The position numbers were made by a program, and so were the translations under genes. A DNA stretch of 64,000 nucleotides from Brachionus plicatilis (taxonomy: Eukaryota > Rotifera > Eurotatoria > Ploima > Brachionidae), in contig QEOQ01000165.1 of assembly GCA_010279815.1 (NCBI GenBank), positions 801,638-865,637 on the forward strand, given 5' to 3'. The notes under the pieces were generated by a model that was not told the DNA's origin, did not search any database, and was given only the letters and a program-made list of their open reading frames with translations. Positions 35,786-47,399 of this stretch are shown here, one piece after another; the first letter of the stretch is position 1; every line of letters starts with the position of its first letter.

Positions 35786-36227
35786 CTGCTACAATCGCAA
35801 ATTTTGAAAATGATCAAAATATACGGATAATTTTTGAGCCCGAATGGGCCAGTGAAGCTGAGCATATTTCTTTAAGATTTAAAGTAATTGAAAATTTAAC
35901 AAAAAAAGGCTTTTTGACAAAATGTCCATTTTTTAGACTGAACGCCATACAGACAGTGTTTTGCTGAGCACTTATTCAAAATATTCTAAAGATCGAATTG
36001 AATTGGCTTTAGAAAATACTCACATTATACTTTACATGAAAATAGGAGATTTCGAATGTGTAAGCTTAAAAGATAAAATTATTTTTCAAAAAAATTGTTT
36101 TTAATTTTTTTTAAGATTTTAAAAAGTATTAGATATAGCCTGTGTGACAATGAGTGGCATACTGTGAAAATTAGCCGTGAGGGCAATCGAGTAATTCTAC
36201 AAGTGGACAATGATGAGCCCGCAACAA
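35786..36227 (+). CDS. NRXN: Alpha-neurexin exons 3-5 (first part of LNS4)
   Basis: Three small exons separated by tiny introns. Exon 3: 35786-35883 (acceptor ACGCATAG; PATIANFENDQNIRI...HISLRFK). Intron of 53 bp. Exon 4: 35937-36059 (TERHTDSVLLSTYSKYSKDR...LYMKIGDFEC). Intron of 56 bp. Exon 5: 36116-36227 (ILKSIRYSLCDNEWHTVKIS...VILQVDNDEPAT). Phases 1-0, 0-0, 0-1 are compatible with the flanking exons. The pieces align in order with LNS4 of neurexins (family pattern: vSfRF...GLL..t, LNDNEWHTVrv.R, ltVDdd). All introns have GT-AG ends. Confidence 0.82.
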
Positions 36228-36396
36228 GTAAGACAATTTCCATCTATTTCTGATGCCTGAAATGCTGCCCCAAATTTTAATTGAGATAAGATAATGATTG
36301 AATTTGACTACATTCATCAAACATTCTTTATTAATCTATTTAAATATTAATTTTTAAGCCATTTGAACCTAAAAAGATTATAATTAAGCCTGCCTA

Positions 36397-36508
36397 CAGT
36401 AAAAATTAAAACTAACTTGTACGCATTTTGTTCCTCAATTTTTCCTCGACTTTTCCTCAACTCTTCCTCGACTGAAAGTAATGTACAAGTTAGTTTTAAA
36501 TTGTACTG
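36397..36508. mobile_element. 112-bp foldback MITE, neurexin intron 5
   Basis: TA then CAGTAAAAATTAAAACTAAC and TTGTAC on the left; GTACAAGTTAGTTTTAAATT, GTACTG and then TA (36509-36510) on the right. The centre is a C/T-rich CCTCGACTTTTCCTCAACTC stretch. Same family and length as 39626-39737. Confidence 0.85.
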
Positions 36509-36822
36509 TATAATTAAGTAACAGGAACTACTAATTTTCTAATAGATGATATGATTGAGTTGAAGAAAAAATATAGGCCGTAATTTTAATATGATTCATT
36601 CAAGAGATGTCAGCAAAAATGATTAATAATATTTGATTTTACAGTAATTTTTTTGTTGGAGTGAAAGGGTTCGAATCATTCGGCTCAGGTTTAAACTTTT
36701 TCTCTGAAAAAATTGAACCTGTCAATTTTTTTTATAATATTTTCATCAAATTTTAAAATTAAATAAATAAAGGAAAAATTTAAATATTTTTTTAAGACTT
36801 TAAAAACTTTTGATTGCTAGGA

Positions 36823-37190
36823 TTTATAAGATTCCAGAAATTCAAAGCTATTATTAATTAAGTGCTATCTGAATTTCTAAAATTGGCACACCCTTTTTTC
36901 AAATAAAACTATATACCAGAGTGTAGAAAATTTTATGCTCTTTCAGAATATATATAATTTTAAAAAAGATTTTAATTTTATCTTTGAGTAATTGAGTCTG
37001 AAAGACCTACAACTTATTAAAAGGTTAGTTCTTTTTAGACACCTGAATATAAAGTATTTTTTTTGAGCCTCCTAAAAAAAAATGAAATTTAGGATTTCAA
37101 AGGAGGTAGTTTAAGAATTTGAGGTCATGAATTAGAAATTCAGGTAGCACTTAAGTTTTTAATTTCTGGAACCTTAACTAGACCTTATAA
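36823..37190. mobile_element. MITE in neurexin intron 5 (TTATAAGATTCCAGAAATT ends)
   Basis: TTATAAGATTCCAGAAATTC, then TTAAGTGCTATCTGAATTTC, are inverted at GAAATTCAGGTAGCACTTAA and AATTTCTGGAACC...CCTTATAA. No coding. Confidence 0.55.
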
Positions 37191-37599
37191 AATTTAAATA
37201 GTGTTTTTTTTTTAATTTTGTTCTAAAAACATTTTTTGAATAATATTTTGGTTTTTTAAAATTATGCCATGTTTTTATTCTACTGTTTTTATTCTCTATG
37301 TTTTTTAATATGATAAAAATAGCAATTAAAAAGGATCAAAATTTTTTGGAAAATCATTTATTTTTTTATATTGCATTCTCAGGGAAATTTAATTTTTCTA
37401 ACAATTTTTGAAAAACTTTAATGGGCCTAAATTTTTTTAATTGAAATAAAAACTTTTAAAAAAAAAAATTTAATTTTTTAAAATTTTAAATTTGTTTAAG
37501 TGGAAAAATAAAATTATTCTAGCTTGAATGAATGAATATAAAAGTTTTTAATTTGAATTTCTGAATTAACTCTTACTTAATTATTTAATTGTTAGTTTA

Positions 37600-37800
37600 A
37601 ATAAATTTGAGGTCAATCTTTTTGATGTCAATATGTCAATGAACCATAAATAGACATAACATGTTTAGTAATGTTTAGTATTTATTTTTCAAATAATTAT
37701 CAAAATCAAGTTTAAAAATTTTAAAAGATCGTTTTGATCTTAAAATTGACCTGAAACTTTATTATTGACCTAATATGACTAATATTTCTCTATTTAAACT
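37600..37800 (-). repeat. Inverted copy of part of the 3983-4562 element
   Basis: ATAGACATAACATGTTTAGT and AATGTTTAGTATTTATTTTT are the reverse complement of the stretch near 4090-4150, with flanking AAGATCGTTTTGATCTTAAA also shared. Confidence 0.65.
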
Positions 37801-37989
37801 CAAATTTATATTAAAAAAAAATATTTCAATAAATCAATAATTGTGATAAATTTTAAATTTAAGAATTTGATCCATTTGGATTGTGTAGCCAGATTCGATG
37901 ATGTTTTTATTTTTTAATTAAAATACTGGACAAGCATTTTTTGGCACCTGTTAATATTTTTATTTATTTTTTTGAAAATATTTTCTCAG

Positions 37990-39486
37990 GCATGTTAGAT
38001 CACCGTAGCTATTTAGAAAAAGAAATGCTGCTTAAATTTGATTTTTTAGAAGTTGGCTTTTCAACCCGTAAACAATTGAAAGTATTAAAATTTTTCAGAT
38101 TTAAATTTGAATTTTATTAAGGTAAAATCTTGCCAGCCGAATATCATAGCTATGAATCTATTGATTTGGCTTCTCAGTTTATACAGCACAAAACCAGTGG
38201 CAAAATTGACACTCGTTCGTCTGGTTCATTTAGTGGACAAATGCAGCAGTTAATAATTAATGGTAAATCATATTTTGAGCTGATCGCTAATGGAAATTTA
38301 GATGAATATGTAAACAGAAGTGCCACATTTTATCGTTCTGATATTCCAAACATGCATCCACTAAAGTTTTCAGCAAATTCTTGGATTTCTGTTCCCAAGA
38401 TAGATGCCTCACATCTTTTGTTAATCCAGTTTCATTTGAAAACAACACATCTAAATGGCTTGATTTTGTTCAACAAAGGTCTTGAGCAAGATTTTTTAGC
38501 TGTGGAAATGTTCAATGGTCAAATAAGATTTGTGTTTAGTCTAGATTCAAAAATTAGTGTCCTAGAATCAAGCTTGAAAGACAAATTAAACAATAATAAG
38601 TGGCATTTGGTGAGCATATGGAGAGCTACCAAGACCAATTTTGAATTAACTGTTGATTCGGTTGTTTTCAAGCTGAGTCTTGAGACTCTAAATGAAAATT
38701 TGGAACTAAATCTTGTGGATGATTTGTACATCGGTGGCTACAAAAAGAATTTGTTTAATTTTTTAGGCAAAGATTTTAATATTATGTCCGAGTATGGCTT
38801 TAAAGGTTGCTTAGCTTCTCTTGAAATAAATGGCCGTAGCCCTGATTTTGACCAATATTTGAAAAAGACAGAAAAAATGAGCGGTAGGGTTGTGAAAGGC
38901 TGTGAAAATGATTTTGATTGTTTGCCAAGTACTTGTAAAAATGGGGGTCTGTGCATTGAAAAATGGGATGAAAACAGAATATTCTGTGACTGTGATGCAA
39001 CTACATTTACTGGAACTTTTTGTGAAAAAAGTTTGACTCAAAAAATAAAAGATTTTCACAAATTATTATTTTTATTTTTTCTAGAAAGTATTGGGTTTGA
39101 AGTGAATAAAGGAATTGCATACTTTGACTACAAGAGTCCTTTCTATTGGCAAGAAGACACTTTAACATTTGCCATAGAGACCAGAACCAATGATGCTTTA
39201 TTGTTTAGAGCCTATAGTGGACGATCGAACAAAACTTTGATAGTCGAAATTGTAAAATTTTTAATCAATTTTTTTCAAATATTTAATTTAGAGTATTCTG
39301 CTTAGAATGATGGATTTGTTCAGGCAATATTTGTTGATTTGCATGCCACAATTTATTTGCATACATTCAAAAATTACAGAATAAATGACAATCAATATCA
39401 CAAAATTCATATGAATGTTTTTGATTTTGATTCTTTATTAATTGTCGACGATAATCAAGCTATAAAGGAAATCATTATGGATAATA
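37990..39486 (+). CDS. NRXN: Alpha-neurexin exons 6-9 (rest of LNS4, LNS5, EGF3, start of LNS6)
   Basis: Exon 6 37990-38067 (MLDHRSYLEKEMLLKFDFLE). Intron 54 bp. Exon 7 38122-39030: KILPAEYHSYESIDL, GSFSGQMQQLIINGKSYFEL (end of LNS4), then LNS5 (LIQFHLKTTHLNGLILFN, KWHLVSIWRATKTNFELTVD, LYIGGYKK, FKGCLASLEINGRSPDF) and EGF3 (CLPSTCKNGGLCIEKW...CDC...GTFCEK). Intron 39031-39084, 54 bp, stop-free and a multiple of three, so the frame stays open through it. Exon 8 39085-39251 (SIGFEVNKGIAYFDYKSP, LTFAIETRTNDALLFRAYSG). Intron 39252-39305, 54 bp. Exon 9 39306-39486 (NDGFVQAIFVDLHATIYLHT, YHKIHMNVFDFDSLLIVDDN). The exon 6 donor (GTAAAC, 38068) was chosen over GTATTA because only it keeps the phase. 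Confidence 0.85.
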
Positions 39487-39625
39487 GTAAGTTAAGATTG
39501 TAATAAATTTAATTTTTGGAAAATAAGATTGTTTAAAATAAAATAAAATTAAATTTTCGTGTGATTTTTTCATTTAATAAGTGTTTTTTTGATCTTATTC
39601 AGATGTGCCACCTGTATTTTTATTA

Positions 39626-39737
39626 CAGTACAAATTAAAACTAACTTGTACCCATTTTGCTCCTCGACTCTTCCTAAAAGAAAAGTTGAGGAAGAGTCGA
39701 GGAAAGGAAATGTACAAGTTAGTTTTAAATTGTACTG
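39626..39737. mobile_element. 112-bp foldback MITE, neurexin intron 9
   Basis: CAGTACAAATTAAAACTAAC, then TTGTAC, inverted at GTACAAGTTAGTTTTAAATT and GTACTG. The centre carries CTCGACTCTTCC and its inverse GGAAGAGTCGAG, so the whole unit is a near-perfect hairpin. TA precedes it; TT follows, so one flank of the duplication is changed. Confidence 0.85.
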
Positions 39738-40400
39738 TTTATAGATAAAGGTATACTGATAAAGATTAATCTAAACAAAACAATTTATTTTATTTTATTT
39801 GTTTATTCAATTAAGTTTATTTGTAAGTTTATTATTTGTTTGACAAATTTAAGAATCTCATTTTAAAAATAAAAGATGAAAAATTTATTGGCAATGTGCA
39901 TCTAATAAGAAACTAATTTTCTTGCATCTTTAAAAAAACGTAAAATAAAAAAACTTTCTTTTAGATATATCATTCAGTAAAGAAATCTAAATTAATCTTA
40001 AACTCAATTTTGTTAAAAATTAATTTACAATATAGGCTTTTACAAAAAAATTAAAAAGTGATGACATTTGATCTGATTTTTGTCTGTTCAAATGAATTTT
40101 AAATTAGCATTGGGTCCAAAGATTCACAATTAATTAAATTTTACAACCCATGAGACTATTAGAAAAAACTTTAAAATCACACTGGGACTTTATCAAAAAA
40201 AAAATTTTATAAGAATAATTTACTATATTTTCATTCCATATCCCTGGTATAAAGCAATAAATTAATTGAAATTATTGCTAATGACAGATTTTACGGTATA
40301 AAAAAATAATCACACAAAATAAATTAATTTTTATTTATATTGAAAAATTTCTTTAATAATTTTGAAATTTTTAGCTCTTATTTAAAAATTTTTTACATAG

Positions 40401-40948
40401 AATATAATCAATTTAAAAAATACAAAATTTTGCCGATTGATAGAAATCAAAATTCAATCCATGTAGAGATCGCTGGTTCGAAATTTTTTTTAAATAATTC
40501 AAATCATCAACACGAAGTTCATTTTTTTAACAATTTTCATGGAAATATTTATGGCTTAGTCTACAATCAATTCAGGTAAAGTGTCTGAGTTAAAGAATTT
40601 CAAATTTTTAATTTTTTCATTTATTTTATAGAATCCTTGATTTGCTGTCGCTAAAAGATCAAAGAATAAGAACGATTGGAAATTTTAATCCCCTCAAAGA
40701 AAGTTTATTTAAGTAATTTAAAAATTTTGGTTGCCTCAAATCATTTAAAAACTTTTATTTTAGGATCAATGAACTAAATCATGACCAAGAATTTTATTCA
40801 TCGCAAAATTTAATTCCACCTATACCTAAATATGAGACTAAAAATGATGAAGATAAATCATTCAAGTAACTTGATTAATTAATTTGTAAAGAAATTTAAT
40901 TTATTTTTAATAAAAAGCCAACAACCACATTCTGAAAGTATTACAACG
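40401..40948 (+). CDS. NRXN: Alpha-neurexin exons 10-13 (end of LNS6, stalk)
   Basis: Exon 10 40401-40575: YNQFKKYKILPIDRNQNSIH...NNFHGNIYGLVYNQFR, matching the end of LNS6 (family: F.G.l.Glyy.....l). The acceptor is TTTTACATAG (40400); the upstream TTTTTAG at about 40373 gives the wrong phase. Intron 56 bp. Exon 11 40632-40712 (ILDLLSLKDQRIRTIGNFNP). Intron 51 bp. Exon 12 40764-40865 (INELNHDQEFYSSQ...YETKNDEDKSF). Intron 52 bp. Exon 13 40918-40948 (QQPHSESITT). Exons 12-14 form a short hydrophilic juxtamembrane stalk, far shorter than in vertebrate neurexins. The last exons are small and weakly conserved, so their exact borders are less sure. Confidence 0.7.
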
Positions 40949-41205
40949 GTAAATTGAATTTTTATATTTTTTTCGCTTTACTTTTAAATTCATTAAGGCC
41001 ATCGTTTCAAAGTAGTATTTTTTAGATTTCTTTTTGATTCAGTTTTTTTACTATTAAAAAGTAGATAATGCGAATTTTTAAAAAAATTATCAATAAAAAA
41101 TTATTATTTTTAAAAATAATTTGTGAGGTTTTTAATCTATTATTAAATATTAAAATATAAAAAAATAAATTCAAAGATTACACTTTTACCTTAGATGACT
41201 AAATG

Positions 41206-41553
41206 CGGTATTGCGAAATTCAATACAAATTGAACAAAAATACTTCATTTTTTGATAAATTAAAATAAAAGTTTGTAAATAGTATTTATAAAAATAACTG
41301 CAACATTTTTTTCAAAAAAAATTTTCTGTTGTAAAAAAAAAACAAAAAATAAAACATCAATACGATCTAAATCTAAATTGATTATTAATTTTTTAACTAT
41401 AAAAAGTAAATAAGAATTTTATTTTGAGTAAAAAAGGTGCAACAAAGTATGCACTTAGTGATTGTATTTTTTTAAACATTTTTTATTAACTTTAATTTTA
41501 ATTGAAAAAAAAGACGAATTTTTGTTCAATTTGCATTTGAAATTCACAACACC
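41206..41553. mobile_element. MITE (GGTATTG-GAAATTC ends) in neurexin intron 13
   Basis: GGTATTGCGAAATTCAATAC with CAAATTGAACAAAAAT at the left, inverted at ATTTTTGTTCAATTTGCATT and TGAAATTCACAACACC at the right. Internal AAGGTGCAACAAAGTATGCA is shared with the copy at 46449-46829. Confidence 0.7.
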
Positions 41554-42663
41554 CAAAATGTTTATTTTTTTCTAATAAAATTTAGATATCTTTTCTCTGT
41601 ATATATTTATGATACCCGATAGCTAGTGTTTGAATTTTTATTTTAGTCTTAAAAAATAATGTAAAAAACTGACTAAAAATTTTTAAAAGAATCATTTTTT
41701 TGATAATTTCAAATATTCCATTATTTTTAAGTCTTAAAAAAATACTTGGTGAGAAAAAAATTAAATTCGTTTCTTATAAGTTAATATTTAAGATATCATT
41801 TTATTCCGGAAAAATCAAATTTCGAATGATCTCTGTTACTCCATAAATTTGATATTTTAATTGGTATCTTCTAATTGACAGACAATTTTTTTAAAATTGT
41901 TGACAGCATTTGCTTCGAAATTTCAATATTTGAATTAAAATTAGCTTCTAACTTGCACACTTATATATAAAAATATATTAAATATATATTAAGATTTAAA
42001 TTTCATTAAGTATTTTTCATTCCTAATTATTTAGTTGAAAATTAGAAAGGAAAAAATTGATCAGATCTTATAGTTTCCCCACAATTAGCTATGGATTTAA
42101 TTTTCCTCCGAAAATTGGATTAAATTAGTTTTATTAAAATTAATAATTTTTCCAGGAAAAAAATAATTTCTAAAAATTTTATTTTTAAAACATGAATTTT
42201 TACGCTTTTTTATTTTACATGAGTCTTTATTATTTAACATTCATTTTGTTTTATAAATAAATCGATAAAACAGGCGTTGCCAAATAATGTTATTGAAAAT
42301 ATTTAACATTAGAACTGTTGAAATTTATAATTTTACCCATTAGGGTATTTGTTAAGCTTAAGAATTTTTTCTAATAAAAAATAATATTTTGCATAGTAAA
42401 GAACTGCTTTCTGATGCAGCTAAAAACTCAAAAATAAAAATAATAATACAAAATTATGTAAATTGATTGATTTTTTTAAGGAAATTTTATCTATTTAGCA
42501 AAATCATTGTTTAAATTTTTTTCATGTTCTTGATTCATTATGAAATGATTGTGTAGAATTTTCTACGACACATTTTCATGAAAACTTCCTTTAATTATGT
42601 CAATAGTTCTATGGCATCTAAATCTTAATTATCTTTTATTAAAAAATTTCAATTTTTATTGAG

Positions 42664-43122
42664 AAAAATTATGAAGGCATCCAAATAGGAAATTATGATT
42701 ACCCTCCCGACTTTGGCCCTCTCAGTAGCATTGACTTTGTCAAATTAATGGAGATTTTTTAAAACTAAAACTCATTAATTGTTTTCTAGAAACAAAGCAT
42801 TATGACGAATGCTGAAAGCGTCAACTATTCTTCAATGGTTCATGGAACTTCAGATGCAAATCAATTGAAAGAGAGCATTTTTAGTACAAATCTCATTGTC
42901 TTGACAATATTTGGCTCTGTGATCATAGTGATTGTTTTGACATATGCTTTTTGTAAATACAGGAGTCTTGACGAAGGAACTTACACAATTGACGAAACAC
43001 AAAATTGTGGACCATTTGCCGAACTGGACGTGCCATTGAACAGCTCATCGAAATCAGGCAGAAAAATAAAGAACAAAAGAAAAATCATGCTAAATGCGAG
43101 TAATAAAGAATGGTTTGTTTAA
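42664..43122 (+). CDS. NRXN: Alpha-neurexin exons 14-15 (stalk, transmembrane, cytoplasmic tail)
   Basis: Exon 14 42664-42738 (KNYEGIQIGNYDYPPDFGPL...SIDF), phase 0 both sides; acceptor TTATTGAG is weak, so this exon is the least certain. Intron 51 bp. Exon 15 42790-43122 after GTTTTCTAG: stalk, then the membrane segment LIVLTIFGSVIIVIVLTYAF, then KYRSLDEGTYTIDETQN, GPFAELD and a basic stretch. It ends KEWFV at the stop. KYR..DEG.Y..DET.N is the conserved neurexin cytoplasmic motif (protein 4.1 binding), and the C-terminal EWFV is a PDZ ligand equivalent to EYYV/EWYV in other animals, expected to bind CASK/Mint-type scaffolds. Confidence 0.88.
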
Positions 43123-43238
43123 GTTCTAAAAATTATTAATTTTGTTATCCGTGATTCAGGAATTTATTAAGATTTTAATTGAATGATAAAATTTAATTGT
43201 AATATATTTTTATTAATTAATCAAAAAATTTTTTTTTA

Positions 43239-43250
43239 AATAAAAATAAA
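43239..43250 (+). terminator. Poly(A) signals of neurexin
   Basis: Two adjacent AATAAA hexamers about 117 bp after the neurexin stop. Confidence 0.45.
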
Positions 43251-45945
43251 TGCTAGAAACATTGGGATGTATTTTTTTAATTTTAAACCTAGCCATGGAT
43301 ATTAACTAAAAGGTAAAGCTCAAGAAAAGCAGTTTGAAGCAAAATCATATAAAAAAATTAAAAATGCTGTTTTATTTAATCTCTTTATAAGAGAAAAAAT
43401 GTGAAAGTCTTTTCAAAATTTTCTTTAAAAAAAATCATTTGACTTGAATTGAAAATTTGAAAAAAAAGAAGTAATTTCAAAGAATTTCAAATAAAATTGT
43501 CCGCCTTAATAAATAAATGGAATGGCAAAAAATTCATGTGGCTGCAAGTCAAAAGACTTTTTTTTAATAAAAAAATTTTAAGTCAAGTTAACTTTAACTG
43601 TTGACTTTAAATTTAAAAATGAATTTCAAATATTAAAATTCCAAATAAGTAATAAAATTAAAAGATCGATTTTTTCTAAAAATGTTTTTTAAATAAATAT
43701 TGGCTTTATTTTTAAATCCAGACTTGTTTATAAGTCATAGTTTTAAGTCTAAGTCACAAAAATTTAAGTCAAAGTCATTACTTGACTTAAAAAAAAATTA
43801 AAATAGCAATATTTGTGTTTTTTTATAACAAATTAGTGCTGAAATATAAAATCAAAAGGTTTTTCTTAATTTTAATGGATATTTTCATTATTTGTGGTTT
43901 TTTTAATAAAATTGTGGTATTTATTAAATAATAGAAAAACAAGTGGTTTGTGAAGTTTTAATTCTTGAATCTTTTGATTGAAATTTTAGATTAAATTTAA
44001 ATATTAAAACTTTTTATTCTGCCTTTTTCGAACAAATAAGCTCTCCTGTTTTATGGGGTCTGTTGATTGAGTTATTTTTAAATGTTAAATAAAAAATACT
44101 CAACGAGCATCTTTTTTTAATTAAAATGAGTTATGGCTTCATTTTGAAACTGGTTATAAAACCTATAATAAACCTCGAACCGGTTTCAAAGCTAGTTCTA
44201 GATTTTTAATGTGACTCATCAAAAGAATAAGAAAAACAATTAGAGTTTTTAGCAAAATTGGTCTTAAATCAATAAAAGATTTTGAATAATCTCATCCCTT
44301 GATCCATTTAAGGACTTTATACTCAAAATAACAATCAGACGTTTGATAATTGCTCTGAAATAATTATTTTAGATAAAGCCAAAAAAATTTATTTAAAATC
44401 GTCGTAAATCTACTGGAAACAAATTAGATCTACAGACGTCCAAAAAGTTACTTCGTCAAACCTATAATCATTGTAAAATTCAGTGCAATTTGTATAAATT
44501 ATTTTTTTTTGTTGAAAAATTAAAATTAAAGATAAAAAAATTTCAAAATTGTACAACAGAAATTGCAACTTTTTTTAAACTAAAATCATTCCGTGTTTTT
44601 TTATTCCAAAAGTACAATAAGTTTGTAAAGACAATTAGATATTTTTTTTTTAAAATAAAAATTTAATTTAATTAGAATGTAAATAAAAAAATTATCAATA
44701 ATTCAGATTACTTGAATATCTCTTGAAAAATTCTAAAGTTTTTCTTTAATTTTCTTCATTTCTAATTTTACCTATTCAACTTGCTGGCCCTCGGTAAATT
44801 TTTAATTTATGTTTTTTATTAATTCCATTTTGGCTCATAACCTCTTAGCTTCATTCTTGATAACTGCATCTGTTAAGGATGCTTTTCTCTCAGCAATGCT
44901 CTTTCCAAGAGTTCTAGTTCTTCTCTTTTGATATGTGTTATTCCTTGTTAATTTTCATTTTTTTTCAGCTACTCAATCTTTTTGTTTTAACTTTTTGAAA
45001 AAAATGTAAATATCAAAATTTTTAAAATAAGGATAATTTTATAAATTTAGATAACGGGATGTTTTTATTAAATAAAAAAAAACAGGACATAATAATTTGA
45101 AAAGGAAGGAATGATGAGAAATTTTTTTAAATGAGGAAACGAGATTATTTTTTTAATTAACAAAACGGGATCATTTTTACTAAATTCCATTAACTTTTAC
45201 ATTGGTCAAAAAAACAAAAATCAAAGTATCTACATGATTTAATTTCATTATTGATTTGATTGATTTTTAAAAAAGATAAAATATTTCTTAGGCACAAAAT
45301 TTTTTTTTTAATTATCTTTTATTTTTATTTTTTTTAAATAAATATTTAAAAACTTTTAATCGAGCTTTGCATTTTTTGTTTAATTTAAGAATGGCCTCGT
45401 TAAAATATCCAGTTTTGTCTCTGTGTTGTTGGCTTAGAGATGAAGTTTTAAAAAAGAAATTTTGTCACCAAATCCAAGATTAAATATTCTTGATGCTAAC
45501 CATTTTCATTCAATTTGGACCAAAATTGATAGAGCTAGGCTCTTCTAAAAGTTTATTTATTGAAAAGAACCCAGAAATCTATAATGACCATAACTTTGGT
45601 AAAACTTAATTTTTTTTGGTCTTTGAAAAACTAATTGATTTAAAAATATAAATATTTATTCTGTTTACTATATTAAATTTAAATATGAATTTTTTTATTG
45701 AACATTTTCTTAAAATAATAAACTCAATCTAGTAAATTAAAAAAAGCTTGATGTCTTTTACTAAATTTTTTAAATCTAATAATAAAATTAATCAACATTT
45801 TAATAATTTAATAACTTTGAGCAAAAATTTATGAAAATATTTTGTGCTTTAATAACAATAATAAGCTATAACACTGCTTTGGAGCAAGGCCATAAGGTCT
45901 CACTAAAACCAGTTTTTAATAGATTGTATTTATTATTTTTTGCCA
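43251..45945. other. AT-rich intergenic sequence with repeat debris
   Basis: AAGTC/GACTT-rich stretches at 43540-43620 and 43719-43800 (CAGACTTGTTTATAAGTC at 43719) are related to the hAT-type MITEs; no complete copy can be delimited. A minus-strand coding-like remnant at 44835-44945 is listed separately. A small imperfect palindrome (TGAAACTGGTT...AACCGGTTTCA) lies at 44148-44190. Confidence 0.4.
44835..44945 (-). pseudogene. Unidentified basic coding-like remnant
   Basis: The minus-strand frame NNTYQKRRTRTLGKSIAERK, then ASLTDAVIKNEAKRL, to a stop, has non-AT-biased composition and helical character. It could be a fragment of a retroelement protein; unrecognised. Confidence 0.2.
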
Positions 45946-46262
45946 TTAAAAAAATCTTCTAGTTTCTTTTAGAGCTTTTATTTGGTTTGCTGATATCATG
46001 TTTGAAGAAAGCCAGCTCCAATTTTCAATGACTCTATTCAGTACAAAATTCTTTCTTTGATTTATTTTTGAAAATTGCTTGACCAATCTTTGCCTTTGTC
46101 CGTGAATGATATTTGCTGGTCCTTTTACCATCTATTTGCTCAGATTATGGCAATCGAACATGCTGAAACCATTGTTGATCTTAAAGTACTCAATGAGATC
46201 ACTACCTATGCTCTCTTCGAATTTTTAGTGAAGCCAGTACCTCAAGTCTCTTATTTAGTTTC
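45946..46262 (-). pseudogene. Non-LTR retrotransposon (LINE) reverse transcriptase, C-terminal fragment
   Basis: On the minus strand the frame ends RKNFVLNRVIENWSWLSSNM, then ISANQIKALKE, before TAA (45946-45948). This is the typical end of CR1/Jockey-type LINE ORF2 proteins (pattern: R.nFF.nRVv..WN.Lp..vv.a.si..FK..ld.f). Upstream in the same strand, in shifted frames, are LEVLASLKIRRE and SDLIEYFKINNGFSMFD, also typical. Stops and shifts make it dead. The rest of the protein is at 47400-47830. Confidence 0.8.
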
Positions 46263-46448
46263 GTAGCTGAACTTATTCTTAACTTTTACTTTTTCTTTTT
46301 CTAAAGTATGAATGTCTTTCTTAATGTGTTGAAAATCATGTTTACTTTTTTGGCTGGTATTGATAACTGGTAGTTCCGTTTCAATTCGAGGTTTATAGAA
46401 TTATGCTGAAGACCAATTAAGTCTAGCGAATTTTTGATTTTAACAAAA

Positions 46449-46829
46449 GAGGTATTGTGAAATTCAAATGCAAATTGAATAAAAATTCTTCCTTTTTTGG
46501 TGAATTAAAATCAAAGGTAATAAAATATACTTAAATAAATACTGCGCTAAAGTGCAACATACTTTGTTGCACCTTTTTTTTCCTTAAAATAAATTTTCTC
46601 ATCTTTTAATAAGACAAAAAATTAAATATCAAATGCATCTAAATTGATTATTGGTTTAATTTACTAAAAAAAAAACAAAATAATGGTTTTATTTTAGGTA
46701 CTAAAGGTGCAACAAAATATGTTGCACTTTGTTGCAGTATTTTTTTAAATATATTTTATGAACTATAATTTTAATTCATCAAAAAGGAAGAATTTTTGTT
46801 CAATTTGTATTTAAATTTCACAATACCTC
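46449..46829. mobile_element. 381-bp MITE (GAGGTATTGTGAAATTC ends) inside LINE remnant
   Basis: GAGGTATTGTGAAATTCAAA with ATTGAATAAAAATTCTTCCT inverted at AAGGAAGAATTTTTGTTCAA and TTTAAATTTCACAATACCTC. Inner inverted pair: GTGCAACATACTTTGTTGCA and AAGGTGCAACAAAATATGTT. Same family as 41206-41553. Confidence 0.85.
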
Positions 46830-46831
46830 TA

Positions 46832-47131
46832 CAGAACAAAACAAAAATTAGAAATTAAAATTATCATCTTTGTTTAGGCCTAAAATTTATTCTGAAAAGT
46901 GCACCATCTAGTAAAAACTTTGTATCATCCAAATTAAAGCTCTTCAGAAACCCTGCTAGCCTGGAAAGCACCATATGTATTACCAAATCATTAAAGTTAA
47001 ATTGCAGAGTTAAAGCAGCGATAAAATTTGGGTGTAACAAAGTTTTTACTAGATGGTGGTGCATTTTTCAGAATAAATTTTAGGCCCAAACAAAAATAAT
47101 AATTTTAATTTAAAATTTTTGTTTTGTTCTG
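46832..47131. mobile_element. 300-bp MITE with TA duplication, adjacent to the preceding one
   Basis: TA then CAGAACAAAACAAAAATTAG and about 90 bp of arm (TTTAGGCCTAAAATTTATTC, GTGCACCATCTAGTAAAAAC), inverted at the right up to GTTTTGTTCTG then TA (47132-47133). Immediately after, GTGGTATTGTGAAATTCAAA (47134 on) resembles the left end of the 46449 family, so this unit may sit between two copies of that family. The minus-strand frame here is palindrome noise. Confidence 0.85.
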
Positions 47132-47133
47132 TA

Positions 47134-47190
47134 GTGGTATTGTGAAATTCAAATACAAATTGAGCAACAATTCTTGTTTTAAAAATTTGA
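47134..47190 (+). repeat. Truncated end of a 46449-family MITE
   Basis: GTGGTATTGTGAAATTCAAA then TACAAATTGAGCAACAATTC matches the first ~45 bp of the 46449 copy; no opposite end follows. Confidence 0.6.
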
Positions 47191-47399
47191 AAAATAATAA
47201 TAATTGAATTCAAAAAAACAAATAACATTCCAAATTAAATATTTTATTCAATTTTTTTAGAATACACTTAAACTTTGTCTTATTTATTACATTTTATTTT
47301 TTTTTACCTTTTTTAGATGGCCTTTAAAGTTTTCATTGAAATAAATAAAACAAATAAAAATAAACCTAAAAAAAATTATTTTAATTTAGAATATTTTTT

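Noticed and set aside
36655..36690. GGTTCGAATC resembling a tRNA T-loop/B box
   Set aside because: No acceptor stem, D-arm or anticodon arm could be placed around it.
46864..47064. 66-codon minus-strand frame
   Set aside because: Lies inside a palindromic MITE; it mirrors the element arms.
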